From assembly GCA_021777135.1 (NCBI GenBank), contig JAJYDX010000006.1:1-64000 (forward strand): a stretch of DNA of 64,000 bases, in the 5' to 3' direction. The first letter of the stretch is position 1. Each line of letters begins with the position of its first letter. This DNA comes from a bacterium (GTDB taxonomy: Bacteria > SZUA-79 > Acidulodesulfobacterales > Acidulodesulfobacteraceae). The position numbers and the translations under genes were made by a program. Shown here one piece after another: positions 8,460 to 16,144 of the stretch. The notes below the pieces were generated by a model, which was given only the letters and a program-made list of their open reading frames with translations, was not told the origin of the DNA and made no database searches.

Positions 8460-9295
8460 ATTATCAGCAAAATCAAGAAAAAATGGAATTAAAAATTTAC
8501 CGTCGCCTCTTAAAATATTCGCCGTTCTCGCCGAAAGCGACGCGTCGGAACGGCATGTCGATGTTAATAACCCATCAACTAAGAAACGGAACAATAACCG
8601 CTTCGGCGGTCGAATGCGTTTCTGTTTCCGACGCTGAAAAGCTTTTCGCGGCGGTTTATTGCAAGTTTTCAGAAAAACGAGGCGAGGAAAATGTAAGATT
8701 TAAGTCTAAAATCAGCGACATCTCAAGGTTGACTAATTCTAACAATTTTGAACAGATTTTTAAGGCGATAAAGCGCATAGCGGGACTGACGATAGAATAT
8801 GATAATCGAGCCTTTAAAAAAATAAAAGTATTTCATATTATTAACAGCGCAGAGTTTAATAGAGAAACCGGCGATGTTGAAATTGTAATGCCTACGGAGA
8901 CTTTCGACGCGTTTTTAAATAAAGCTTTGACTTTAAATCTCAAAAAATATATAGAATTGCGGCCTCTTACTAAAAATTTATATGCTTTCTTAATTTCAAA
9001 TTCTGCGAAGTATTTCAGCGAGGACTTACTTATCGAGCGCGCCGCCAGCGCGGCGGTTAGAAAAGATAAAGCGCAAGAAATATTGAAAAAAGCGTTTGTC
9101 GAATTAAAAAATAAAAATGCGATTAAAAATTTTAAATACGAGAAAAAAAATGGGACAAGATATATTTTTTTAGAAAAAATAATATCCACAGCAGGGGGGG
9201 GGAACCCGTCCATAGCAGGTGGGAAATTATTTCGCAAAAACCCCCCAGAACCCCGCAGATATTGGCTTTGCGGATTTGGCGAAAATGACGCATAG
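8456..9295 (+). CDS. RepC-like replication initiator
   Basis: This 279-residue basic protein begins ELKIYRRLLKYSPF and has two winged-helix-like halves: one ending VFHIINSAEFNRETGDV and one around FLISNSAKYFSEDLLIERA. This is the layout of plasmid initiators of the IncQ RepC/replication protein A kind. It is homologous along its length to 56675-57394, which is 40 residues shorter. The extra C-terminal tail here is translated from repeat-rich DNA (9185-9226) containing a nine-G run. It is coupled to the helicase gene by a 4-bp overlap. Binding of the nearby repeats is an inference. Confidence 0.7.
   Translation: MNYQQNQEKMELKIYRRLLKYSPFSPKATRRNGMSMLITHQLRNGTITASAVECVSVSDAEKLFAAVYCKFSEKRGEENVRFKSKISDISRLTNSNNFEQIFKAIKRIAGLTIEYDNRAFKKIKVFHIINSAEFNRETGDVEIVMPTETFDAFLNKALTLNLKKYIELRPLTKNLYAFLISNSAKYFSEDLLIERAASAAVRKDKAQEILKKAFVELKNKNAIKNFKYEKKNGTRYIFLEKIISTAGGGNPSIAGGKLFRKNPPEPRRYWLCGFGENDA
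9185..9226. repeat. Two iteron-like repeats (24-bp period)
   Basis: TCCACAGCAGG...GGGAA (9185-9204) and TCCATAGCAGGTGGGAAA (9209-9226) begin 24 bp apart. A third relative, TCCATAGCGGTAGGGAAAA, lies at 57398-57416, just after the second RepC-like gene. Sites in the same place behind both initiator genes suggest initiator-binding iterons; two copies here overlap the end of the coding region. Confidence 0.45.
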
Positions 9296-9325
9296 TAATA
9301 TATACGCATAGAGCGTATATATTAC
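9295..9325. repeat. Perfect 13-bp stem with ATAGA loop, downstream of rep genes
   Basis: GTAATATATACGC (9295-9307) pairs exactly with 9313-9325 around the loop ATAGA. The second replicon has a stem of different sequence around the same loop at 57485-57509, again preceded by ACGCATAGTAATA. There is no T-run here. Conserved position and loop with changed but still paired stem bases point to a functional fold, such as a single-strand initiation site or part of the origin. Confidence 0.7.
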
Positions 9326-9328
9326 ACC

Positions 9329-9355
9329 GGGGCGGCGCTTTAGGCGCCCCCCTTT
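9329..9355 (+). terminator. GC-rich hairpin, possible rep operon terminator
   Basis: A GGGG-CG-GCGC arm pairs with GCGC-CCCC around TTTAG, followed by CCTTTA. The T-run is poor, so termination activity is uncertain; it could also be part of the origin region. Confidence 0.35.
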
Positions 9356-9580
9356 ACGTTACGCTCCCACACGCACAACCACGCACAGCCCCCGAAGGAC
9401 AAGGGCGGGGAGAAAGAAAGACGGAAAACAATAATACCGGCTGTTATGAGTATATTAGGAAGGTTTATTCCAGCAATAGTTTGATTGACGATATTAGCAT
9501 TAGAGAAATACGCTCAGTCCACGAAGCCCGCACAATTTCGGAAGTTATTAGTAATTTTTAACTTAATAGGTAATAATTTT

Positions 9581-10450
9581 ATGGAACATTTAAGTCTAAA
9601 GCAATTGTCTTTATACCCAATCACGACCCATTTTTTCGTTAAAGCTATAAATCTCGAAACCGACGAAATCAAGGTAAAAAAGGACATCGTTTATTTTGAA
9701 TATTCTACGAAATACCTTGCATATTTAAAACATCTTAATTGCGCCGGCTTCAACGTCTTTTTTTTCCCCCGCCCGGCGGCGGGGGGGCGTGTCGATTTTC
9801 TGCTTGACGATTTAAAAAAAGAAAGTATAGACGAACTTGTTCGGGACGGATTGAAACCGCTTTATTATCTCGAAACGTCGCCTGCAAATTTCCAAGTTAT
9901 CTTGAGATTTGATACTACAATAGAGGATAAAGACGAATACTTAGAAATAAACAGATATTTCGTAAAGAAATATAACGCCGACGCCGGGAGTATAGGAACG
10001 GAGCATTTTTTCCGGCTGGCGGGATATACGAATCGCAAAGAAAAATATTACCGGAACGGACAATATCCATTCGTAAGACTAACAGCCGCAACAGACGAGC
10101 CGGTAGTATTGGACAAAAGTTTATTGCCTATATTACCCCGCAAAAGCAAAATCCCGAAAAAAGATAATATTAATACCACAGCTCCCTTGCCGCCTACGGC
10201 GGCGGGAGAAAAAAAAGACAACGACAGTTGCGATAAATATATTTCAGCGATTTATAGAAATACAAAAGTCGGCGGCGATATCTCGTTGCTTGATTGGAAA
10301 GCAACAAGAATTGCGCTTTCCCATGGATTTTCTCAAGATGAAATCGCGGCGGCTATCCGTAAATATTCGCCAAATATCGAGAACCGGAAAAAGGGGCATA
10401 TCGATGATTATATTTTAAGAACGATAAAAAACGCCGCCACTCGGCTTTAA
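9581..10450 (+). CDS. RepB-type plasmid primase
   Basis: The product resembles the RepB/RepB' primase family of IncQ-like plasmids. Key matches are the Pro/Gly-rich NVFFFPRPAAGG followed by DFLLDDL, then LYYLETSPANFQVILRF (about residues 95-130 from ATG) and EHFFRLAGYTNRKEKYY. ATG at 9581 is preferred to the upstream TTG at 9485, because the added residues show no family similarity and the family core begins soon after. The enzyme would prime replication at origin hairpins such as that at 9295. It follows the RepA and RepC-like genes, completing an IncQ-like trio, and converges on the integrase. Confidence 0.75.
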   Translation: MEHLSLKQLSLYPITTHFFVKAINLETDEIKVKKDIVYFEYSTKYLAYLKHLNCAGFNVFFFPRPAAGGRVDFLLDDLKKESIDELVRDGLKPLYYLETSPANFQVILRFDTTIEDKDEYLEINRYFVKKYNADAGSIGTEHFFRLAGYTNRKEKYYRNGQYPFVRLTAATDEPVVLDKSLLPILPRKSKIPKKDNINTTAPLPPTAAGEKKDNDSCDKYISAIYRNTKVGGDISLLDWKATRIALSHGFSQDEIAAAIRKYSPNIENRKKGHIDDYILRTIKNAATRL

Positions 10451-10503
10451 AATCCTTCCAAATTTGCGTTTTAAGGCTCGAAAAGGGACGAACAGGTAGT
10501 TTA

Positions 10504-11586
10504 CTATTCGTTTTTTTGCTTCGTCATTGGGGAAACCGTTAAAGACTTTCCCCACACGTCGTCAACCGCCTTTTTTAACGTATCTGGAACCAAATGCGAA
10601 TACCTTTTCGTCATCTGCGTCGTCCTGTGTCCCAGAAGCTCGCCTGTAATATATAGCGACGTCCCGTTCATTACCATTTTAGAGGCGAAGACGTGGCGCA
10701 AATCGTGGATATGTAAGTCCTTAAGTCCGGCGTTCCGGCAGGCGGTATGGAAAGACTTCTTAAAATCGCCGATTTTAGCCCCGTTGCTGTTGAATACATA
10801 CAAACAGTCTTGGTTTTTTTCAATACCCTTTAAAAGCTCTTTTAACGGTTTACTGATAGGAATATACCTATCATACTTTGTTTTAGTCCCTTTAATCGCT
10901 ATAACGCCTATCTTTAAATCCACGTCGTCCCATTTAAGATTTAGGGCTTCACCTTTTCGGCAGCCGGTATAAATAAGAAAAGTTATCAAATCCCGGGTTA
11001 ATTTATTCGTGGCTCCGGAAATTAATTTTTGAATGTCTTCGTCGGATAAGGTTTTAAGCCGGGATAGTTCGTTAAGTTTTTTAATGCCGGAAGCCGGGTT
11101 CTTATCGATATATCCTCGCTTAATACAGAAATTAAAAAAGTTATGCAGGATAGATATTTCCAAGTTGACTTCCCTGAACGATATTTCCGATTCTCTTTTT
11201 TTTATATTCTTCGGCATAGCCGTTTTTTCGATTTTTCTTTTAAGCTGGTATGCTTCTATCAAATCAGTCGTTATAATTTTTATAGACGAGTCCGAAAAAA
11301 CCGGCAGGAAATGTTTCGCAATGTGTTGTCTTAATTTTACCGTTTCGGAGCTTACCGCTTGCGCTTGCATGTATTGTTCCCACGCATCGCGAAAATTATA
11401 ATCGTTTGAATAATTAACTATCGTTGGCAGGTCGTGTTTCTGCCGCAATATATCCGCTTTTATCGTGCTGGCTATTTGTTCGGCAAGTTTTTTATCAGTC
11501 GTCTTGGTTGTCCCCTTATATCGAACGTGGTCGATTATCATATCGTAGTAATAATACTTACCCCGTAGCCTGATATTATTTGACAT
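10504..11586 (-). CDS. int: Tyrosine recombinase (integrase of the tRNA-Pro element)
   Basis: The protein has 360 residues with the standard layout: an N-terminal arm-type domain (MSNNIRLRGKYYYYD), a core-binding SAM-like domain, and a catalytic domain with GCRKGEALNLKWDDV (Arg I), HIHDLRHVFAS (H-x-x-R), LLGHRTTQMTKRYSH (second His and nucleophilic Tyr). ATG at 11586 is chosen over 11634 because it follows TAGGAGGAG. Its 5' end lies about 130 bp from tRNA-Pro, the usual arrangement for an integrase that uses the tRNA 3' end as attB. The other attachment copy was not found in the window. Confidence 0.9.
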   Translation of the reverse strand: MSNNIRLRGKYYYYDMIIDHVRYKGTTKTTDKKLAEQIASTIKADILRQKHDLPTIVNYSNDYNFRDAWEQYMQAQAVSSETVKLRQHIAKHFLPVFSDSSIKIITTDLIEAYQLKRKIEKTAMPKNIKKRESEISFREVNLEISILHNFFNFCIKRGYIDKNPASGIKKLNELSRLKTLSDEDIQKLISGATNKLTRDLITFLIYTGCRKGEALNLKWDDVDLKIGVIAIKGTKTKYDRYIPISKPLKELLKGIEKNQDCLYVFNSNGAKIGDFKKSFHTACRNAGLKDLHIHDLRHVFASKMVMNGTSLYITGELLGHRTTQMTKRYSHLVPDTLKKAVDDVWGKSLTVSPMTKQKNE

Positions 11587-11716
11587 TTTTTCTCCTCCTA
11601 AAAATGGGACGATTTTGAGACAATATTTTACCAATTTTTACCTTATTTTACCATTTTTGGAAATATTGTCAAGAGAAAGGATACTGCCAGAATGCCTTAT
11701 TTACTGCGGTTTTGAA

Positions 11717-11793
11717 TGGTCGGGACGACTGGATTTGAACCAGCGACCCCTTGCTCCCGAAGCAAGTGCGCTACCGAGCTGCGCTACGTCCCG
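11717..11793 (-). tRNA. tRNA-Pro (anticodon CGG)
   Basis: On the minus strand the sequence folds as a cloverleaf with acceptor CGGGACG/CGTCCCG, D-arm AGCGCAGCTCGGTAGCGC, anticodon stem CTTGC/GCAAG with loop TTCGGGA (CGG), and T-arm CTGGTTCAAATCCAG. The discriminator A and an encoded CCA (11717-11719) follow. It probably serves as the integration site of the neighbouring integrase. Confidence 0.93.
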
Positions 11794-11910
11794 AAGTGAA
11801 AAACAATCAAAAGGCTAGATAAATTTTAATTATTAAATTTTTATTATAATATAATCTGCCTAATTTTTACAACAAATTATTTATCTGACATATAATAAAG
11901 CAGTATACCG

Positions 11911-12561
11911 CTAAATTCTTTCGCGCATTTCATTCATAGTTTCCAAATAATTATCTGATTTAAATATTCCCGACCCGCTAACAAAAATATCCGCGCCGGA
12001 ATTAGCAACATCTGCGATATTTATTACTTTTATACCGCCGTCAACCTCTATTAACGTTTCTAACTCGCGACGCTTAATAATTTTGCGCATTTTTTCTATT
12101 TTGAATAGAGAAGAATAAATAAATTCTTGTCCGCTAAAACCCGGATTAACCGACATAATCACAACTATGTCTATATAGTTAAGTATCTCGCTTAAAAAAT
12201 CCACTGGCGTTCCCGGATTTATCGCAACTCCAGGGCTTGCTTCCAATTCTCTTATTTTCTCAACCATCCGATGTAAATGCACCGAACCCTCGAAGTGGAC
12301 AGTCAATATATCAGCACCGCTCTTAACAAACTGTTCTATATACCGTTCAGGCCTGTCTATCATTAAATGTACGTCTAAAGGAATGTCCGTACGCGACTTT
12401 ATAGCTTCGACAAGATCACAACCTGCCGTTATATTAGGAACGAATATGCCGTCCATAATATCTATATGTATTAAGTCGGCATCCGCTTCCTCCAAAAGCT
12501 TAATTTCGTTGGAAAGATTTAATAAATTTCCAGAGAGAATGGACGGTGCAATTTTTTTCAA
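11911..12561 (-). CDS. rpe: Ribulose-phosphate 3-epimerase
   Basis: This 216-residue TIM barrel interconverts ribulose 5-phosphate and xylulose 5-phosphate in the pentose phosphate pathway. Signature segments are APSILSGN at the N-terminus, HIDIMDGIFVPN (metal-binding His and catalytic Asp, about residues 32-43), DVHLMI, MSVNPGFSGQ and IEVDGGI with the second catalytic Asp near residue 175. Length is normal for the family. It is the first core gene beside tRNA-Pro and appears to be a single-gene unit on the minus strand. Confidence 0.95.
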   Translation of the reverse strand: MKKIAPSILSGNLLNLSNEIKLLEEADADLIHIDIMDGIFVPNITAGCDLVEAIKSRTDIPLDVHLMIDRPERYIEQFVKSGADILTVHFEGSVHLHRMVEKIRELEASPGVAINPGTPVDFLSEILNYIDIVVIMSVNPGFSGQEFIYSSLFKIEKMRKIIKRRELETLIEVDGGIKVINIADVANSGADIFVSGSGIFKSDNYLETMNEMRERI

Positions 12562-12642
12562 AATTTTTCCTCTTTTCTTATTTTAATTTAATATGATATT
12601 TAAATTATGATTCAATTATCCGACAGAAACGGTAACTTAGAA

Positions 12643-13506
12643 TTATATCCCGCCCCTGGACATTTCTTTAAGCTTTGCAATTCTGTCTTCGGTAGCCGGA
12701 TGCGTGCTGAATAAGCTTTTAAAAGCGCCGCTTCTTAGAGGATTAACAATAAACATATGGGCGGTAGCGTTTGTCATTTGATTTGCAGGCATAGGTTCCT
12801 CTTCATTGCCTTCTTCTAATTTATTCAAAGCGCTGGCAAGATAGAGAGGATTTCCGCTTAACATTGCGCCTCCCTTATCAGCTGCGTATTCTCTCTGTCT
12901 GGATATGGCAAGCTGTATTAATGTCGCGATCAACGGTGCAAGTATAGCCATCGCTATAATACCGATTATATTGCCTTCCCTGTCGTCGCTTCTTCCTCCG
13001 AAACCGCCAAACATTGCTCCCCATTCCGCCATCCACGCGATCATGCTTATAGCGCCTGCTACTGTAGCAGCTATAGAGCTTATAAGGATATCCCTGTTTT
13101 TTACGTGCGTCAGTTCATGCCCTATAACCCCGGATAGTTCGTTTGCGTTTAAAATTCTCATAATTCCCGTAGTAACGCATACTGCGGCATGATTGGGGTT
13201 TCTGCCCGTGGCGAAAGCATTCGGCGTATCTTCGTCGACTATATATACCTTAGGCATCGGAATATTTCCCCTTACGGCAAGATTTCTTACTATAGAATAA
13301 AGTTCCGGATATTCCGACTCTGTAACCGGCGTAGCATGATACATTGACAAAACTACTTTATCGCTAAACCAGTAAGTTCCAAGATTCATTACAGCCGCAA
13401 ATATTAAAGCTATTATCATTCCCTGCTCGCCGCCTATAGCGCCGCCGGCAATTATCAGCAATCCCGTAAGCACCAGCATAAGCAGGAAAGTTTTAAAATA
13501 ATTCAT
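12643..13506 (-). CDS. htpX: HtpX zinc metalloprotease, membrane quality control
   Basis: This 287-residue M48B peptidase degrades misfolded membrane proteins with the active site facing the cytoplasm. It has two N-terminal membrane helices (residues 5-40), the zinc motif GHELTH near residue 130, two more hydrophobic helices (about 145-215) and the third ligand region REYAADKGGA. The C-terminal FSTHPATEDRI is typical of HtpX. Length is normal. It stands alone between rpe and scpB. Confidence 0.95.
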   Translation of the reverse strand: MNYFKTFLLMLVLTGLLIIAGGAIGGEQGMIIALIFAAVMNLGTYWFSDKVVLSMYHATPVTESEYPELYSIVRNLAVRGNIPMPKVYIVDEDTPNAFATGRNPNHAAVCVTTGIMRILNANELSGVIGHELTHVKNRDILISSIAATVAGAISMIAWMAEWGAMFGGFGGRSDDREGNIIGIIAMAILAPLIATLIQLAISRQREYAADKGGAMLSGNPLYLASALNKLEEGNEEEPMPANQMTNATAHMFIVNPLRSGAFKSLFSTHPATEDRIAKLKEMSRGGI

Positions 13507-13643
13507 CTATATATAAAACCTCTACGCATTTCAATAAACATCTTATAACTAAAATTTTATTTTTTTAATTTTCAACTTATCATTCAGCTTATCATTATTT
13601 AATCTATATATATTCATATATTATACCATAAAAACTAATTTAC

Positions 13644-14414
13644 TCAATTTTCTTCAAACAGTTTTGCTTCTATTTCTAATTCTTTACTTCCGCCTTCATC
13701 TGAATTTTCATTATCAGTATTTCCATTTTTTACGACATCTTCCATCTCTTTAATTGAAGGTAAATCATTCAAATTTTTAAGATTAAAAACCTCTATAAAA
13801 TAATCTGTAGTTTTATAAATCAATGGTCTTCCGACTATTTCTTTCCTTCCGGCAACTTTGACTAGATTTTTTTCAAGTAAAAATTTTACCGTACTTCCTG
13901 AATCAAACCCTCTAATAGCATCGATTTCGTTTTTCGTAACCGGTTGTTTATACGCTATAATCGAAAGCGTTTCAAGTTGCGGTCCAGTAAATTTTAACGG
14001 TTTGACATTTAAACTTCCAGATATAACGTCAAAATATTCCGGCTTTGTTTTAAAACTTATTCCTTTGTCGTTAACAGATAAATATATACCATGATTTACA
14101 TTTTCATTAAACTCTTTTTTTATGAATTCGAGTGCTTTTAATATAATTTCTTTCTTTGCTTTAACTTCTTTTTTAAGTTGTTCTTCCTTGTTCTTATTTT
14201 TAATATTGATATGTCGTCCGCCCGTTAAGTTTTTATATTCGTACTTTTCAGATTTATTACCGGAATTGCTTTCGCAACCTCCTTGAACATTAAACAATTC
14301 AAACAGTCTTTCTATGGAAACAGGTTCTTCGGAAGCAAATATTACAGCTTCTATAGCTGGAACTAAACTTTCGAAATCGCCGGTATAATTATTTAACAAA
14401 ACTGGATGAACCAT
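13644..14414 (-). CDS. scpB: Segregation and condensation protein B
   Basis: ScpB is the winged-helix kite subunit of the SMC-ScpAB condensin. Recognised segments are AIEAVIFASEEPVSIERL at the N-terminus, LETLSIIAYKQPVTKNEI with DAIRGFDSG (first and second winged helix), and KNLVKVAGRKEIVGRPLIY near the end. A low-complexity Lys/Asn-rich insertion at about residues 50-95 makes it longer than the usual 170-200 residues. No scpA is adjacent in the window. The promoter side faces the terminator at 14436. Confidence 0.9.
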   Translation of the reverse strand: MVHPVLLNNYTGDFESLVPAIEAVIFASEEPVSIERLFELFNVQGGCESNSGNKSEKYEYKNLTGGRHINIKNKNKEEQLKKEVKAKKEIILKALEFIKKEFNENVNHGIYLSVNDKGISFKTKPEYFDVISGSLNVKPLKFTGPQLETLSIIAYKQPVTKNEIDAIRGFDSGSTVKFLLEKNLVKVAGRKEIVGRPLIYKTTDYFIEVFNLKNLNDLPSIKEMEDVVKNGNTDNENSDEGGSKELEIEAKLFEEN

Positions 14415-14435
14415 AAAATATTTAAAATCATTAAC

Positions 14436-14470
14436 GTAAAAAGGGAGACGGATTTAAAAATCCGGCTCCC
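14436..14470 (-). terminator. Intrinsic terminator of the MCP-ODP operon
   Basis: Read on the minus strand, a GGGAGCCGGATTT arm pairs with AAATCCGTCTCCC (one mismatch), followed directly by TTTTTA. It lies 50 bp past the ODP gene stop and before scpB. Confidence 0.75.
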
Positions 14471-14520
14471 AATTTATTTGAATTTATAATAATAAAACTG
14501 CAAGTTCTTATCTTATTGTT

Positions 14521-15279
14521 TTATTTAGAATACAAGCCTACATTTAAACCGTCGAACCAGTTTAAAAACTTGTCGACCATTTCTTTTCCTTTGAAAATCA
14601 AGCCGTGTTGAGGCGCCAAAATCTCTATGTCTAATTTAGACACCCTGTCTATCCATATTTTTTTAGGTTCGTTAGACGGCATCCATCTTTTGTGAAAATA
14701 TTCCATATATTTTATATGCGAGTCAAAATCCTGAACAAAAACATTAGGTTTTCTTTTACCTTTAAATTCCTCCCTTGGAACCAATGCTGCACCGATATCT
14801 CCGGTAAAAAGTATTTTAGATATAGGATCATATAAATTTAAGTGCCCCGGGGAATGAAGATAATGGGCTGGAATTATATCAAAGGCATAATCTTTCGTCA
14901 TATTAAGCTTCATTCCGGCATCCTCTACCATAATCATATTATCCGGTCTTGCGCCGTAATGAGAAATGAAAGTCGACCATATTCTGTCTATAATTATTTT
15001 AGAATCTGTAATGGAAAGCCACAAAGCCAGAGACGAAATAACATCCGGATCCTGATGCGAAGAAAATATAAATTTCACGTCAGACATCCTGACTTCTCCG
15101 GCAAAAGCAGACGAAACAGAAGAGAACATTTCTATGCCGCCCGGATCCATTATAGTAGCTATTTTATCATGAATAAGAAGGTATTGGTTTGTATCTATTA
15201 TATAATCCGGCCTTTCCGGATCTTTACCTATATAAACGAACTTATGGTTCGGCGATTCGTATAGAACTTCTGATATCAT
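14521..15279 (-). CDS. ODP-type di-iron oxygen-binding protein (metallo-beta-lactamase fold)
   Basis: This 252-residue protein has the flavodiiron-type beta-lactamase fold without a flavodoxin domain. Likely metal ligands lie in FSSHQDPDVISS (H-x-D-x-D), AHYLHSPGHLNLYD (His), FTGDIGAALV (Asp) and LAPQHGLIF (His). The H-x-[ED]-x-D-x spacing places a Val where flavodiiron proteins often have His. ODP proteins bind oxygen at a di-iron centre; in Treponema one acts in chemotaxis signalling. The gene is 23 bp behind a cytoplasmic MCP-like gene, which strongly suggests an oxygen-sensing pair. Confidence 0.8.
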   Translation of the reverse strand: MISEVLYESPNHKFVYIGKDPERPDYIIDTNQYLLIHDKIATIMDPGGIEMFSSVSSAFAGEVRMSDVKFIFSSHQDPDVISSLALWLSITDSKIIIDRIWSTFISHYGARPDNMIMVEDAGMKLNMTKDYAFDIIPAHYLHSPGHLNLYDPISKILFTGDIGAALVPREEFKGKRKPNVFVQDFDSHIKYMEYFHKRWMPSNEPKKIWIDRVSKLDIEILAPQHGLIFKGKEMVDKFLNWFDGLNVGLYSK

Positions 15280-15302
15280 ATTATAATACCTCTCTCCCTA
15301 CG

Positions 15303-16010
15303 TTATACGCAGATATCGTTAACTTTATTGTCTATATTTTTTATAGTTTTCATGAGCCCTTCATTCATTTTGCTGTCTATCCTGAGAGTATCGTTAAGCT
15401 TGGCGCTTACTTTTCTGATGCCGAAAAGGACATTGGATATTTCTTTAGTGGAACTAGAGGACTTTTCTGACAATTTCCTGACTTCGTCGGCTACTACGGC
15501 AAAACCTCTTCCTGCCTCTCCCGCCCTTGCCGCTTCTATAGCAGCATTTAACGCTAACAGATTAATCTGGTCGGTAATTGAAACGATAGCGCTCAAAATT
15601 TCGTCAGTAAAAAGAGTGAGTTTATAAAGTTCGACCGAATCTTTATAAGTTTTTTCAAGAGTTGAAAAAGAACTCGAATACATATGGCTTAAAGAATCGA
15701 CAAAGTTTTTAATACCGGCTTTAGATTCCCTGCATTTTGCCTCAAACTGATTGAACTTTTCATTGACCCTTGGCAGCTCCTCTGAATCGCTGGCACATGA
15801 GTTCAAAAGACTCTCTTTACCGCGTAAGTCATCTTCTAGAGAACTTATTTTTGATTTTAAAATTTCGACTTCATTTTTATAGTCCTCTCTTGCAGTTGCG
15901 ATTTCAGAATCCTTTTTTTTCAAAGAAACTTCAATTTCATTGTTTCTTGTTTTAAGTTCGCTTATTTCTTTAAGTAATCTTTGGTATTCGTTACCGGATA
16001 GGAATTTCAT
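15303..16010 (-). CDS. Soluble MCP-like chemotaxis signalling protein
   Basis: This protein of about 235 residues has a long N-terminal coiled coil (residues 5-75) and a short receptor signalling hairpin containing [18 protein letters not shown] and [17 protein letters not shown], the CheA/CheW contact tip. There is no membrane segment or separate sensor domain, so input probably comes from a partner. The adjacent ODP gene (23 bp downstream) is the natural candidate. ATG at 16010 is chosen over a GTG at 16019. The methylation regions are much shorter than in standard receptors. Confidence 0.85.
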   Translation of the reverse strand: MKFLSGNEYQRLLKEISELKTRNNEIEVSLKKKDSEIATAREDYKNEVEILKSKISSLEDDLRGKESLLNSCASDSEELPRVNEKFNQFEAKCRESKAGIKNFVDSLSHMYSSSFSTLEKTYKDSVELYKLTLFTDEILSAIVSITDQINLLALNAAIEAARAGEAGRGFAVVADEVRKLSEKSSSSTKEISNVLFGIRKVSAKLNDTLRIDSKMNEGLMKTIKNIDNKVNDICV

Positions 16011-16144
16011 ACAAAGCACCCGCTCTTAAATCAGACAATTAAATATAATATATAAATAATTTTATGCGTATTTTTATTTATTGTTAATTTTATATTTTTA
16101 TAAATAGGATTGCAACAAAAATTTGATAATAAATTATATTTTTA

